A stretch of DNA of 64,000 nucleotides from Methylobacterium sp. J-090 (GTDB lineage: Bacteria; Pseudomonadota; Alphaproteobacteria; Rhizobiales; Beijerinckiaceae). Location of the stretch: positions 62,001-126,000 of the forward strand of contig NZ_JAKSXV010000098.1 in NCBI RefSeq assembly GCF_022829345.1, written 5' to 3'. A program made the position numbers and the translations under genes. A model generated the notes under the pieces. It was not told the DNA's origin. It was given only the letters and a program-made list of their open reading frames with translations, and searched no databases. Positions 48,061 to 56,969 of the stretch are shown piece by piece; positions within the stretch are counted from its first letter, which is position 1, and every line of letters starts with the position of its first letter.

Positions 48061-48582
48061 ATGAGCATCAGCATCCACGACGTCAGCGTCCCGGTCTTCA
48101 CCAACGCGCTTCGCAGCATGAGCGCGTGGCTCGACAAGGCGGCCTCGGAAAAGCCGGAAGCCGAGTTGCTCATCCGGCGGCTGGCTCCGGACATGAAGCC
48201 TTTGCCTGCCCAGTATCAAATGGCGTCCGACAGCGCGAAGAACGCGGTGGCCCGGCTCGCCGGGATCGAAGCGCCCGCGATGCCCGACGTTGAGGCGACC
48301 TTCGCCGAACTCAAGGAGCGCTGTGCCAGGACGATTGCTTTCGTCGAGGGCATCGATCCGGCCGCGTTGGCCTCAGGCGCGGAGCGCGAGGTGGAGCTGA
48401 AGTTCCCGAACGGCATGGGATACCGCTTCAACGGGCAGTCCTATCTCACCGGCTTCGCGCTTCCGAACTTCTTCTTTCACGTGACCACGGCCTACGGGAT
48501 CCTCCGAAGCGCTGGAGTGAGTCTCGGCAAGCCGGACTTTCTCCAGCATCTCGGGCCGCCGAACATCCACACCGCGAAGTAG
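48061..48582 (+). CDS. DUF1993-family protein
   Basis: 173 residues. MSISIHDVSVPVFTNALRSMSAWLDKA and later FNGQSYLTGFALPNFFFHVTTAYGILRSAGVSLGKPDFLQHLG match the DUF1993 family, helical proteins related to the DinB fold, of unknown function. The start at 48061 is chosen by family N-terminus. It stands alone; an intrinsic terminator follows at 48676. Confidence 0.85.
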   Translation: MSISIHDVSVPVFTNALRSMSAWLDKAASEKPEAELLIRRLAPDMKPLPAQYQMASDSAKNAVARLAGIEAPAMPDVEATFAELKERCARTIAFVEGIDPAALASGAEREVELKFPNGMGYRFNGQSYLTGFALPNFFFHVTTAYGILRSAGVSLGKPDFLQHLGPPNIHTAK

Positions 48583-48675
48583 TCGTTCACGCTCCCCAGG
48601 CCCGAAACGGATCTGCGCGATTGCGGGAACGCGCGCAGAAAGACCTCGCCCGACCCGGCACATCCGCCGACCTGA

Positions 48676-48707
48676 AACCCGCCCGGCTCGCGCCCCGGCG
48701 GGCTTTT
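48676..48707. terminator. intrinsic terminator after DUF1993 gene
   Basis: CCCGCCcGG and CCcGGCGGG pair over 9 bp with one mismatch and a short loop, followed by CTTTTC. On the minus strand AAA/TTT flanks allow bidirectional use for the small gene at 48746-48925. Confidence 0.65.
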
Positions 48708-48745
48708 CATTTCGAGCCGGCGCCCCTGCAGCGTCCGTCATCCCC

Positions 48746-48925
48746 CTAAGAAATGTCGAGGTTCCACTCGATCACCCGCCCAACCCTCAGCATAAGGGCT
48801 CGCGTGATCGCGTCGAGGGGAGGGGCTTTGAGAGCGAAGACATCTTCGGCCAGCGCCGGGGTGCGCTCACCCAGCCGCTCGCGGGCCGCGGCGTCCAGAT
48901 CCTCGGGATCTTGCGGGTCGGACAC
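48746..48925 (-). CDS. small hypothetical protein
   Basis: 59 residues from a GTG at 48925, acidic at the N-terminus (VSDPQDPEDLDAAARERLGERTPALAEDVFALKAPPLDAITRALML). A run of G lies just upstream as ribosome-binding site. No family recognised. The following terminator stem supports transcription of something here. Confidence 0.5.
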   Translation of the reverse strand: MSDPQDPEDLDAAARERLGERTPALAEDVFALKAPPLDAITRALMLRVGRVIEWNLDIS

Positions 48926-49175
48926 CAAAACCCCCCGCTTTCATCGAATCACGCACGCACACAGGAATGGCGACGCCTAGACTTTGCAGTCCCATAAGGA
49001 AGGGGACCGTGACACCGCTCGCCCGCTCCAACCGTCCGGCAGGCTCTCCGCGAAATCCTCAGGTACCTCGCCGAACTGCCCCCAGGATCGTCATGGCGGA
49101 GAATCGAATCTCAATCTTCCCATATAAAGCAGGAGCGACCCTCCAGCGCCGGTGACGTTGTGCGCCCTCGCCTCT

Positions 49176-49508
49176 TCAGGCCGACCCTCCCTGGAACGGC
49201 CTGATCAGCCACGGAAGCTGGCCAGCGTCATTATCGGCAGCAGCGCGTCCTGAATCCGCCGAGTTCCTTGGCTCTGCCGCTTCAGAAGCGAGCATGATTT
49301 CCCCAAGGGAGGAAGGCGGGTCGACGCCGTACTCCTTCAGCAGCAGCCCTGCTTCGAGGAGAGCGCGGATATGGTCGTCGGGGACCGGGCGTTCCAGAAG
49401 CTGCGCATTCAGCACCTGATCCACCAAAAGCGTCGCGAGGCGAGAAATTTCGTCGAGGCGCTTATCTGCGACGTCGATGGTCGGAACCGATGGAGACGCA
49501 GCGCTCAT
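49176..49508 (-). CDS. hypothetical protein
   Basis: 110 residues. A helical middle section (VADKRLDEISRLATLLVDQVLNAQLLERPVPDDHIRALLEAGLLLKEYGVDPP) is flanked by Ser/Ala-rich ends. GGAGG lies at the right distance from ATG 49508, which decides the start, though the frame is open to 49763 with another ATG at 49634. No family recognised; genome-like codon use. Confidence 0.6.
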   Translation of the reverse strand: MSAASPSVPTIDVADKRLDEISRLATLLVDQVLNAQLLERPVPDDHIRALLEAGLLLKEYGVDPPSSLGEIMLASEAAEPRNSADSGRAAADNDAGQLPWLIRPFQGGSA

Positions 49509-49864
49509 ATTGGCCTCCGCTCGCTTCAGGACGCTGAATTGAATGCTGCCGTCCTGCAAGCGGGTACGCCGGAACCTCGATCCAGTGGCTCGATCAAGAG
49601 GATACCGAACTACCAATTTCGGCTTCAATGACATGAAGCGTGGGGGTGAGAAGAGCCGAATCCTTCGTTTGGATGGTGGGATGCGTTCCCTGCGCGGACG
49701 GGTTCTTGCCAAAAGCAATTCCGGTTCTGGATTTTCGCTCCTGTGCCCGCCGGGCTTGCCCATAAGCGCACGTGGTCGACAAAGGTCGGGATGCGCTCAC
49801 CCGGCAACACAACGCAGGTCGCCGAGCGGCCGACGGCACGCGCGTAACGGCCCCCCTAACCTCG
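49509..49864. other. stretch without a clear gene
   Basis: About 355 bases between a hypothetical gene and the HD-domain gene. The hypothetical gene might extend into it (in-frame ATG 49634); otherwise I see only shadow ORFs. Confidence 0.35.
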
Positions 49865-50362
49865 TTAAGGCCCCGTGTACCCCAGGGCAGCTGCAGCGTC
49901 GCGAAGCCTCGGCATCGAAGCGGCGTAGCGGGCCGTAAGGCCGGTACCGACCGGCAGTTGTCGGTCGGCCCGCGCATTGTCCTCATTGTCCGACAGCTTG
50001 ATGAGGATTGCGCCGATATTGCCGGACCGAATCAAGGTGCTGATGCGCTCGGCGTAGGACACCACCTCATCGGTCTTGGACAGGAGTTGCACCATCTTGA
50101 CGACCTGAGGAACGTAGCCTGCTTGCAGGAGATCGTCAGCAGTCGTCGGCGTGTCCTCCAGAACGTCGTGAAGGTAGGCCGCCTGCAGCACGTGATCCGG
50201 GTTGATGTTCAGGCCGTCTTTCTCGAAGGCGTGGATTGCACGGTCGCTGGCAGCCCCCGCAACGCGGTTCACATGCCGAATGTACGGCTTCCCGGCCTTG
50301 TCGACCTGGCCTGCATGGGCTTGCGCCGCGAATTGATGCGCGTCGGAATTGGACGGAGGCAT
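49865..50362 (-). CDS. HD-domain phosphohydrolase-like protein
   Basis: 165 residues. The HD motif lies in HVLQAAYLHDVLEDTPTTADDLLQAGY (His-Asp then E-D), as in the RelA/SpoT-type hydrolase fold HD_4, with LIKLSDNEDNAR as the second metal-ligand block. Small stand-alone proteins of this kind may hydrolyse (p)ppGpp-like or other nucleotides; the exact substrate is unknown. GGAGAAGG precedes the ATG, and the upstream gene's stop overlaps it (TGATG), so the two are translated together. Confidence 0.82.
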   Translation of the reverse strand: MPPSNSDAHQFAAQAHAGQVDKAGKPYIRHVNRVAGAASDRAIHAFEKDGLNINPDHVLQAAYLHDVLEDTPTTADDLLQAGYVPQVVKMVQLLSKTDEVVSYAERISTLIRSGNIGAILIKLSDNEDNARADRQLPVGTGLTARYAASMPRLRDAAAALGYTGP

Positions 50363-50628
50363 CACACCTTCTCCGGCCGGGAAAGCAGGATCGCATTGCG
50401 CATGGCGGCGCGCTTCGGATGGTCCGCCGCATCCGTGTTGGCCGTCGTGACGGAGGCCCACGCGTGCGCGTGCACGGCCTCGGCGAGGTCGATCCGGTAG
50501 CCCTCGCCGAACCGGAACGCCGACGTGCTCGGATCGGCCATGAAGGCGTCTTCGGCGGCGGCGATGTCCGCGTCGGTCATCGCCTTCGCCTTGAACAGTT
50601 TGCCGGTGGTTTGGAGCGTGTTGGCCAT
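50362..50628 (-). CDS. hypothetical protein coupled to HD-domain gene
   Basis: 88 residues (MANTLQTTGKLFKAKAMTDADIAAAEDAFMADPSTSAFRFGEGYRIDLAEAVHAHAWASVTTANTDAADHPKRAAMRNAILLS). No recognised family; no membrane segment. Its stop overlaps the HD gene start, so they form an operon. A TTG at 50655 would add nine residues. The gene upstream (50645-50940) appears frameshifted. Confidence 0.6.
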   Translation of the reverse strand: MANTLQTTGKLFKAKAMTDADIAAAEDAFMADPSTSAFRFGEGYRIDLAEAVHAHAWASVTTANTDAADHPKRAAMRNAILLSRPEKV

Positions 50629-50644
50629 ACCGGCCAGATAGGGC

Positions 50645-50940
50645 TTACCGTCCAAACAGCCAGATCGGCCCGGCGCCGATCGGACGGCACGGTTTGTCGA
50701 GGTAGTAGGCCGTGGTCACGAACGTGATCCGGGTGCCGATGACGGCTGAGACCTCGTCGCCTGACATGATGATGCCGCCGCAATAGTTGGGAAGATCATG
50801 CCTGCCGTGGGATGCACACCAAAGAGATCCAGTGCCGTCCACCCTCGGTCGGCAGCCTCATGAGCCAAGCGGTCGAGGAAGGCGACGCACGTCTCAGGGA
50901 CGTCGGCCCAATTCTGCCTCGTCAGATCGGGGCACGGCAC
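50645..50940 (-). pseudogene. probable frameshifted hypothetical gene
   Basis: One frame gives FLDRLAHEAADRGWTALDLFGVHPTAG, a pattern I recognise from small hypothetical proteins of Rhizobiales accessory regions. From about 50800 the sensible continuation (LPNYCGGIIMSGDEVSAVIGTRITFVTTAYYLDKPCR) is in another frame and ends at 50645. A single indel would join them. The apparent start is GTG 50940, and the 5' end is uncertain. Confidence 0.45.
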
Positions 50941-51035
50941 GACGTTCGGCCAGATGTTCAGGAGACCCTGGAGTCAAGCTTGCGGGTCGCGGAGGGGATG
51001 ATCTCGCGTGCGGCTGACATGGGGGCCAGCGTGTG

Positions 51036-51611
51036 ATGGCCGGACGGGATAGGCGCGAGCGAAGCGCGAGGCGATGGCGCGCCGGCCACGGGCCTCTTCC
51101 GGATTTCCTCTCCCTATCCCTCGGATGGACCCATCTGGCCCACGCAGTCACCATCCAGGGCGCATCAGTATTTTGCAGCTCTGAAACCATAATCATTTCG
51201 GCTGCGAGGCAATCCAGGATCGCCGCTGAACGTGCAGAATTGGAGAACTCGATCGCCTGGGGTGAAATATGGAGAAGCGCCCGCGAACCGGTCCCAGGCG
51301 TTGGCGCAGGTGGCTCGAACGCCGGTCACCACAGATCGCCTCTTTCATCGAGAGAGCGATGCTTCGGAGGAAAAGGTCGCTTCGAAACTCGCAACCCAAA
51401 CCTTACCCGCTCTGGGCCATGAACGATAACACCCCGAGGAGCGGGTCGCGGTGACGGTCATCCTGCGACCCCGCTCCACCGATCCGAACCCTTCACACCG
51501 ATCCGGTCTGCGCACCCCGCGCGTTCAGCGATGGCGCGCGCGACGCGTCGCCAGAAGCGGTCTCGGCCGAGCCGACCCTGTGATCAAGCCGACCCTCTGA
51601 TTTGGTGGCGA
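51036..51611. other. stretch without a firm gene
   Basis: About 575 bases. A 61-codon ORF at 51269-51454 on the plus strand (MEKRPRTGPRRWRRWLERRSPQIASFIERAML) has a GGGGTGA before its ATG and might be a small basic protein, but nothing else supports it. The remainder looks like shadow ORFs. Confidence 0.35.
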
Positions 51612-54600
51612 TCAATCGGCTGTGTTCGGCGCTCGGAACTGGGCAAAGCGGCGTGCCAGCATGGGCAGCACGGCAAGATTGAGCACGGTCGAGGTGATGA
51701 GCCCACCGAGGATCACCTGGGCCATCGGGCCTTCGATCTCACGCCCGGGCTCGCCTGCACCCAACGCCAAAGGCAGGAGGCCGAGACCCGTGACGAGGGA
51801 TGTCATCAGGATCGGTACGAGGCGGTCGGCCGCGCCTTCGACGGCCACGGCCGCATTCCAGGTGCGGCCCTCGACGAGCACGAGGTGCTCGTAATGCGCG
51901 ATCATCATGATGGTGTTGCGGAGCGAGATGCCGAACAACGTCACAAAGCCGACGATCGAGCCGAGCGAGATCACCGCGCTGGTGGCGGCGACCGCCATCA
52001 CGCCGCCGACGAACGCGAACGGGATATTGACGAGGATCAGGGCAAGGTTCGTCAGCGACCCCGTGACGAGGAGGAGCAGCAGCACGATCCCGAGCCCGGC
52101 AAGCCCCGAATACAGGATCAGGTCGCGCCGCGCCGCGGCCTGCGCCTCGGCCGCGCCGGCGATGCCGATGTCGACGTCTGAGGGCGGCGTTACCGACCGG
52201 GCGAGTTTCCGCTTCACAGCCTCGGTGAACGAGGCGACGTCGCGCCCCTGCACGTTCGCGGTCACCACCCGCACGCGTTGGGCGCCGACATGTCCGACGG
52301 CGTAGCGGCCGGAGGTCTCGTACACGTCGGCCACGTGCGCGAGCCGGATGTAGGTGCCGCCGGGCGTGCGCAGGGGCAGATTGCCGAGGGTCGCCAGGCG
52401 CGTGGCCGTGACCTGGTCGAGAACGACCACGACGTTGAAAACGGCGTTGCCCTCGTAGGCCTGCCCGACGATGTCGCCTTGGTAGGCTGTGCGGACGATC
52501 TCCAGAACCTCGATGGCGTCGAGCCCCCAGTGGCGCAGGTCGTTCGAGCGCAAGCTCACGTTGATCTGCGGCAGGCCGGGCGGTGACTTGAGCTGCACGT
52601 CCACGGCACCGCGCACCTCCGCGAGTTCCCGCGCCACCTCGCGGGCGGTCGCCTCGATGGTGTCGAGGTCCGCACCGGAGACGCTGACCACCACCGGCGC
52701 GGTGAAGCCGGACACCACCTCCTCGATGCGCTCGGTGAGGAAGGTCTTGAGGGAGAAGCTCACGCCGGGGGTGGCCAGCATCAACGCCCGGATGCCGGCC
52801 TCGGCCCGCGCCTGCGCCGCGCCGTCGAGGCCGGACTCGAGATCGATGTGGATTTCGCTGTCATGCGTGCCGCCGAGATCGTACCCGGCCTCGGCGCGAC
52901 CGACCTGCTGAGCCACGGCGCGCACGCCGGGCACGGATTTCAGCCCCGCTGTGACGCGCTCGCCGAGCCGGAGCGTCTCCCGGAGCGAGGTCCCCGGCGC
53001 CGTCGTCATGTGCAGGATGAGGTGGCCCTCCTTGAGGTCCGGCAGGAAGGTGCCGCCCAGCAGCGGCACCAGCGCGCCGCTCAGGAGCGTGAGAGCAAGG
53101 CAGGCGATCAGGACGAGGCGCGGGTGCCGATCGCTCCGACGCAGCAGGCGGACGTACATGCGCCGTGCGGCACGGGTCACCGGCGGCTCGGCGGCCGGCA
53201 AGGTTTCGCGATCGGCCAGCAGCAGGCGGGCCAGCGCCGGCGTTACCGTCAGGGCGACGACAAGCGATGTCAGTACGGCGAGGATGTAGGCGAGCGCCAG
53301 GGGGCCGAACAGGCGCCCCGGCACGCCGGTCAAAGCCAGCACCGGCAGGAAGACGAGCAGTACTGCGAAGGTGGCGTAGGCGACCGAGATGCGCACTTCC
53401 AAGATGGCATCGCGCACCACCCTGTCTCCGGCCACGGGCGAGCCCGCGAGGTGGTTCTCGCGCAGCCGACGCATCACGTTCTCGACACCGATCACCGCGT
53501 CGTCGACCACCTCGCCAATGGCGATGGCCAGACCACCGAGCGTCATCGTGTTGAGGCTCTGGCCGAACGCCCCGAGCACGAGCACGGCTCCGATCAGGGA
53601 GAGCGGGATCGCCGTGACGCTGATGAGCGCCGTCCGCCAGTCGAAAAGGAACACGAGCAGCACGATAACGACGAGGACGCCGCCGAGGGCCAGGGCCCGG
53701 ACCACGTGTCCGGTGGCTTGCGTGACGAAATTCGCCGGCCGGAACAGATCGGCGCGCAGGTCGATGCCATCGCGCTCCAGCCCCGGGCGCAGCTCAGCCA
53801 GGGCGGCGTCGACACGGGCGGTGACGTCGAGGGTGTTGGAACCGTATTGTGCGCCGACCATCATCAGCACCCCCGGTCGGCCATCGACGAGGGCCGCGCT
53901 GATCGCCGGCTCCGGCTCCGTCACCACGTCGGCCACGTCGCCGAGCACCACGCTGGCCCCGCCTTCGTTGACGAGGACGGTCCGGGCGATCGCCTCCGGG
54001 GTCAAGGATTGCCCCTCGGTTTGCAGGGTGATGCGCTGGTTGGTGGTATCGACGAATCCCGCCCCGCGCACGCCCGTCGCCTTGCGCCCGGCCGCGAGGA
54101 CATCGTTGAGGCCGACGCGGAAGCGCACGAGGTCGTGCGGCCGGACCTGGATGCGGATTGAACGCACGTCGCCGCCATAGACCAGCACCTCGCCGACGCC
54201 GGGGGCGGCGAGCAGGCGCAGGCGCATACGCCAATCGGCGATGGTGCGCAGATCCATGAGCGTGCGGGTCGGCGAGGTGAGCCCGATGAGCAGCACCGAA
54301 CTCGTGGAGGATGTCAGCGCCGTCATGGCCGGCGGCAGCACACCCTGGGGCAGCCGCCCGGCCAGTGCGGCCAGGCGCTCGTTCACGAGCTGGCGCGCGC
54401 GGTAGATGTCGCTGCCCGCCCCGAAGGTCGCAGTGATCACTGACAGGCCCTGGATCGAATTGGAGCGTACGGTGGCAAGGCCCGGCAGGCCGGCGATGGC
54501 GACCTCCAAGGCCTGGGTGACCAACACCTCGACCTGCTCCGGGTTGAGGCCAGGCGCTTCGGTCTGCACCGTCACCGTCGGAGGCGCGAATTCCGGGAAG

Positions 54601-54791
54601 ACGTCGTACTTGGCCCCGCTGAGGGCGAAGAGGCCGTAGAATGCGAGGGTGAAGGCGAGGGCCAGGACGATGCCGGGCCGCCGCACGGCAAAAGCGACGA
54701 GGCGACCCTGCAGGCCCGAGGGCGCACGGGCGGACGCTGAGCCGGAGGCATCGCTCCGCGACGGGCGGAGCGGGGGCCGCTCATCTAGCAT
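51612..54791 (-). CDS. RND efflux pump inner-membrane transporter (CzcA/CusA-like)
   Basis: 1059 residues. The RND layout is a helix, a large periplasmic loop (~65-350), six helices, a second loop and six helices. VFPEFAPPTVTVQTEAPGLNPEQVEVLVTQALE is the typical start. The helix-4 relay reads LGGLAIAIGEVVDDAVIGVENVMRRL, with paired acidic residues for proton transfer. It resembles heavy-metal RND pumps in length and layout; the substrate (metal or organic) is not certain. ATG 54791 follows the adaptor gene stop by 2 bases, so they form an operon. No outer-membrane factor gene is nearby. Confidence 0.92.
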   Translation of the reverse strand: MLDERPPLRPSRSDASGSASARAPSGLQGRLVAFAVRRPGIVLALAFTLAFYGLFALSGAKYDVFPEFAPPTVTVQTEAPGLNPEQVEVLVTQALEVAIAGLPGLATVRSNSIQGLSVITATFGAGSDIYRARQLVNERLAALAGRLPQGVLPPAMTALTSSTSSVLLIGLTSPTRTLMDLRTIADWRMRLRLLAAPGVGEVLVYGGDVRSIRIQVRPHDLVRFRVGLNDVLAAGRKATGVRGAGFVDTTNQRITLQTEGQSLTPEAIARTVLVNEGGASVVLGDVADVVTEPEPAISAALVDGRPGVLMMVGAQYGSNTLDVTARVDAALAELRPGLERDGIDLRADLFRPANFVTQATGHVVRALALGGVLVVIVLLVFLFDWRTALISVTAIPLSLIGAVLVLGAFGQSLNTMTLGGLAIAIGEVVDDAVIGVENVMRRLRENHLAGSPVAGDRVVRDAILEVRISVAYATFAVLLVFLPVLALTGVPGRLFGPLALAYILAVLTSLVVALTVTPALARLLLADRETLPAAEPPVTRAARRMYVRLLRRSDRHPRLVLIACLALTLLSGALVPLLGGTFLPDLKEGHLILHMTTAPGTSLRETLRLGERVTAGLKSVPGVRAVAQQVGRAEAGYDLGGTHDSEIHIDLESGLDGAAQARAEAGIRALMLATPGVSFSLKTFLTERIEEVVSGFTAPVVVSVSGADLDTIEATAREVARELAEVRGAVDVQLKSPPGLPQINVSLRSNDLRHWGLDAIEVLEIVRTAYQGDIVGQAYEGNAVFNVVVVLDQVTATRLATLGNLPLRTPGGTYIRLAHVADVYETSGRYAVGHVGAQRVRVVTANVQGRDVASFTEAVKRKLARSVTPPSDVDIGIAGAAEAQAAARRDLILYSGLAGLGIVLLLLLVTGSLTNLALILVNIPFAFVGGVMAVAATSAVISLGSIVGFVTLFGISLRNTIMMIAHYEHLVLVEGRTWNAAVAVEGAADRLVPILMTSLVTGLGLLPLALGAGEPGREIEGPMAQVILGGLITSTVLNLAVLPMLARRFAQFRAPNTAD

Positions 54792-54793
54792 GC

Positions 54794-55927
54794 TCAATCG
54801 TTGTCCGTATCGCCGGCGGCCTGGATCTGGCCCCTCAACTCTTCCGAGAGGACCGCCTGTGGCCCGGTCACGATGATATGCGCCTCTGGGCCGAGATCGT
54901 CGACGATGTAGGTGTCGGCGGAGATCGGGGCGTCGATCTTCAGCGGATGGCGCACGAAGGCGTCCTCGCCGACATCTCGATAGAACCAGGCGCCTCCCTG
55001 CCAGTGCACCACGGCGCTCTCCGGAATGCTGAGCCCCGGGGTCTTGCGATCGGAGGTCAGGAAGGCGAGCGTGCTCATGCCGGGCAGGAGGCCGCTGTTG
55101 CCCGCGACCGTGTAGAAGGAGCTGATGCCCTGGACGCGCTGGTCGGTCCGCGTCGCGGGCGAGACGTAGCGTAGGGGGACGCGCTCGCTCTGGGGCGGAA
55201 CCTCGGCGAACGCCATGGCGGGTGGGGCCTTCAACGTCTCGCCGGGCGGCAGCGTCACCTGGACCAGGAAATCGATTCGTTCGATCAGGCGCGTCACGAC
55301 GGGGCTGCGCTCGACGATGGCCTTGCCGATCACCGGACCCCATTCCTGCTGAGCCGTGGCGGCCAGGGTGCGGATCTGCGATTCGGCGACGATCACGGCA
55401 GCCTGATCGGTGATGGCGGTCCCCTCAGTGACCTCGATCTGGGCCGCGGTCACCACCCCGGCACTGAGGCTCTTGGAGCGCCGCGCGGCGCTGCCGGAGA
55501 CCTCGGCTCTCGCTTTCGCGGCCTGGAGGGCCGCCACCGCGCCCGCGTAGCTGTTGGTGAGGTCCGTGACGCGGGCGGGATCAACGACGCTGCCATAGGC
55601 CTGGATCTCGATCGGATGGGGAAGGCGCGTGCGCCGTGCCGTCTCGACGCCGATCCGCGCCTGTTCCGAGTGGCTCAGACGCACCACGACCCGCCCGCCT
55701 TCCAGCACTGTTCGCACGGGGGCCCTGACTGGCTCAGGACCGCCCCGTTGATCGGCAGCCGGCGATGTCGCGAACAACCGATGGCGTAGGTCGGTCGCCG
55801 CAGGACCAACCCTTCCCAGAAGATCGGTGCCGGTGTCCGTCAGCACGAGTCCGCCGAGGACTCCTAGGCCGAGCACCGCACCGAGGGCCAGCGCCAGATC
55901 CGCGGACAGGATTGCCCGCCGTTGCAT
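54794..55927 (-). CDS. RND periplasmic adaptor (membrane fusion protein)
   Basis: 377 residues. An N-terminal membrane anchor (ILSADLALALGAVLGLGVLGGLVL) is followed by a helical-hairpin region (~120-200, Ala/Glu-rich) and the beta-barrel and membrane-proximal parts. Those include LPGMSTLAFLTSDRKTPGLSIPESAVVHWQGGAWFYRD, a typical MFP pattern, and EAHIIVTGPQAVLSEELRGQIQ at the C-terminus. It links the RND transporter to an outer-membrane channel. The lipoyl segment is weakly conserved, so this is a divergent CzcB-like adaptor. Confidence 0.88.
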   Translation of the reverse strand: MQRRAILSADLALALGAVLGLGVLGGLVLTDTGTDLLGRVGPAATDLRHRLFATSPAADQRGGPEPVRAPVRTVLEGGRVVVRLSHSEQARIGVETARRTRLPHPIEIQAYGSVVDPARVTDLTNSYAGAVAALQAAKARAEVSGSAARRSKSLSAGVVTAAQIEVTEGTAITDQAAVIVAESQIRTLAATAQQEWGPVIGKAIVERSPVVTRLIERIDFLVQVTLPPGETLKAPPAMAFAEVPPQSERVPLRYVSPATRTDQRVQGISSFYTVAGNSGLLPGMSTLAFLTSDRKTPGLSIPESAVVHWQGGAWFYRDVGEDAFVRHPLKIDAPISADTYIVDDLGPEAHIIVTGPQAVLSEELRGQIQAAGDTDND

Positions 55928-56161
55928 CGAAAAGTCCTCGTGTTGCCCACAGCCCCCGTGCGGATTGCCACATTTGCCCGACTCTTCTGGCGTGGTCCAC
56001 CCAGTCTCGCTAGAATCGTCGCATCCGTTGCCGCGCGAGCTCGAGAATATCGGACGATCCGGTCAGAACGCTTTCCGCGACATGCCGTTTCGGGTGTCCG
56101 TTGAGTGAAGTGCTCCGGCCGATTTCTCGATTATCACGTCTGATCCTACATTCGTATAGGT

Positions 56162-56404
56162 ATGTACGTGAAAAAAGACAAAGACTTATTTACTGATTGG
56201 AAGCCGATCAATTCGGCGCCGAAAGATCGCGAATTTCTTGGATTTCTTCAAGAGCAGTTTTCTTCGCGGATCGAGATATGCGTCTGGCACAAGATTGATA
56301 AAATATTTATGCCATATTATTGCTTGTATCAAACTACAATCTGGTATGAGGAAGTTAAAATCAAGGGCGTGAAAATCACGCATTGCATGAAACTTTACGA
56401 TTAA
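56162..56404 (+). CDS. AT-rich orphan small protein
   Basis: 80 residues, rich in Lys, Ile, Tyr and Trp (KDLFTDWKPINSAPKDREFLGFLQ...IEICVWHKIDKIFMPYYC...TIWYEEVKIKGVKITHCM). The WKPIxSAPKD start recalls DUF551-like small phage/prophage proteins. Its base composition is strikingly AT-rich against the ~70% GC surroundings, suggesting recent transfer. No clear ribosome-binding site; start ATG by reading frame only. Confidence 0.5.
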   Translation: MYVKKDKDLFTDWKPINSAPKDREFLGFLQEQFSSRIEICVWHKIDKIFMPYYCLYQTTIWYEEVKIKGVKITHCMKLYD

Positions 56405-56969
56405 CTTGATAATTCTTAACTTTCTTAGAAAGAACGACGAAATGATGTGAGTCCGGTTGCCCTTTGCCCTGTCGGCAGGGAGGCTTACGGTGCAGGACTT
56501 TCCCCGTTCCGGCGGACGCCTCGCCTCCGAGTTCGGTGATCCCCCAAGGAGGTTGTTCTGCAGGTGATGACGAGTTGCTCCGCTCGGACGTCGCGGAGGC
56601 GCTTCATCTCAATCGCGGCCTGTGGTGCTGGCGTCCCGGACGAAGCCGCGGGAGACGAGACGTTCGGCAGCGGTCACGCCGATCTTCGAGCGCGAGAAGA
56701 CTGCCGGTGTCAATCGAACTAAGCGAAGAGGCTTGACCGGCGGCTGCCTCGCCGCCCGATCCGATCGTGGGCGGGCGGAGCGGCACAGAGCGATCCTGTC
56801 CGTCCGCGCCTGCTCCACAGGCCACATCCCCACCGGCCGTCCCTGACGCAGCAGAAAAACCGCCAACCATTCGGGCCATAATCTTCGATCGATAGGCAGA
56901 TCGACTGATTTCGCGTCATTTTTACGTTGAATTAAATTCTTAAACCCCAATTGATGTTCTCTCAAGATT
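56405..56969. other. stretch without a supported gene
   Basis: About 565 bases returning to high GC. ORFs on both strands are Arg/Ser/Pro-rich shadows. I see no terminator, tRNA or inverted repeat that explains it. Confidence 0.35.
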
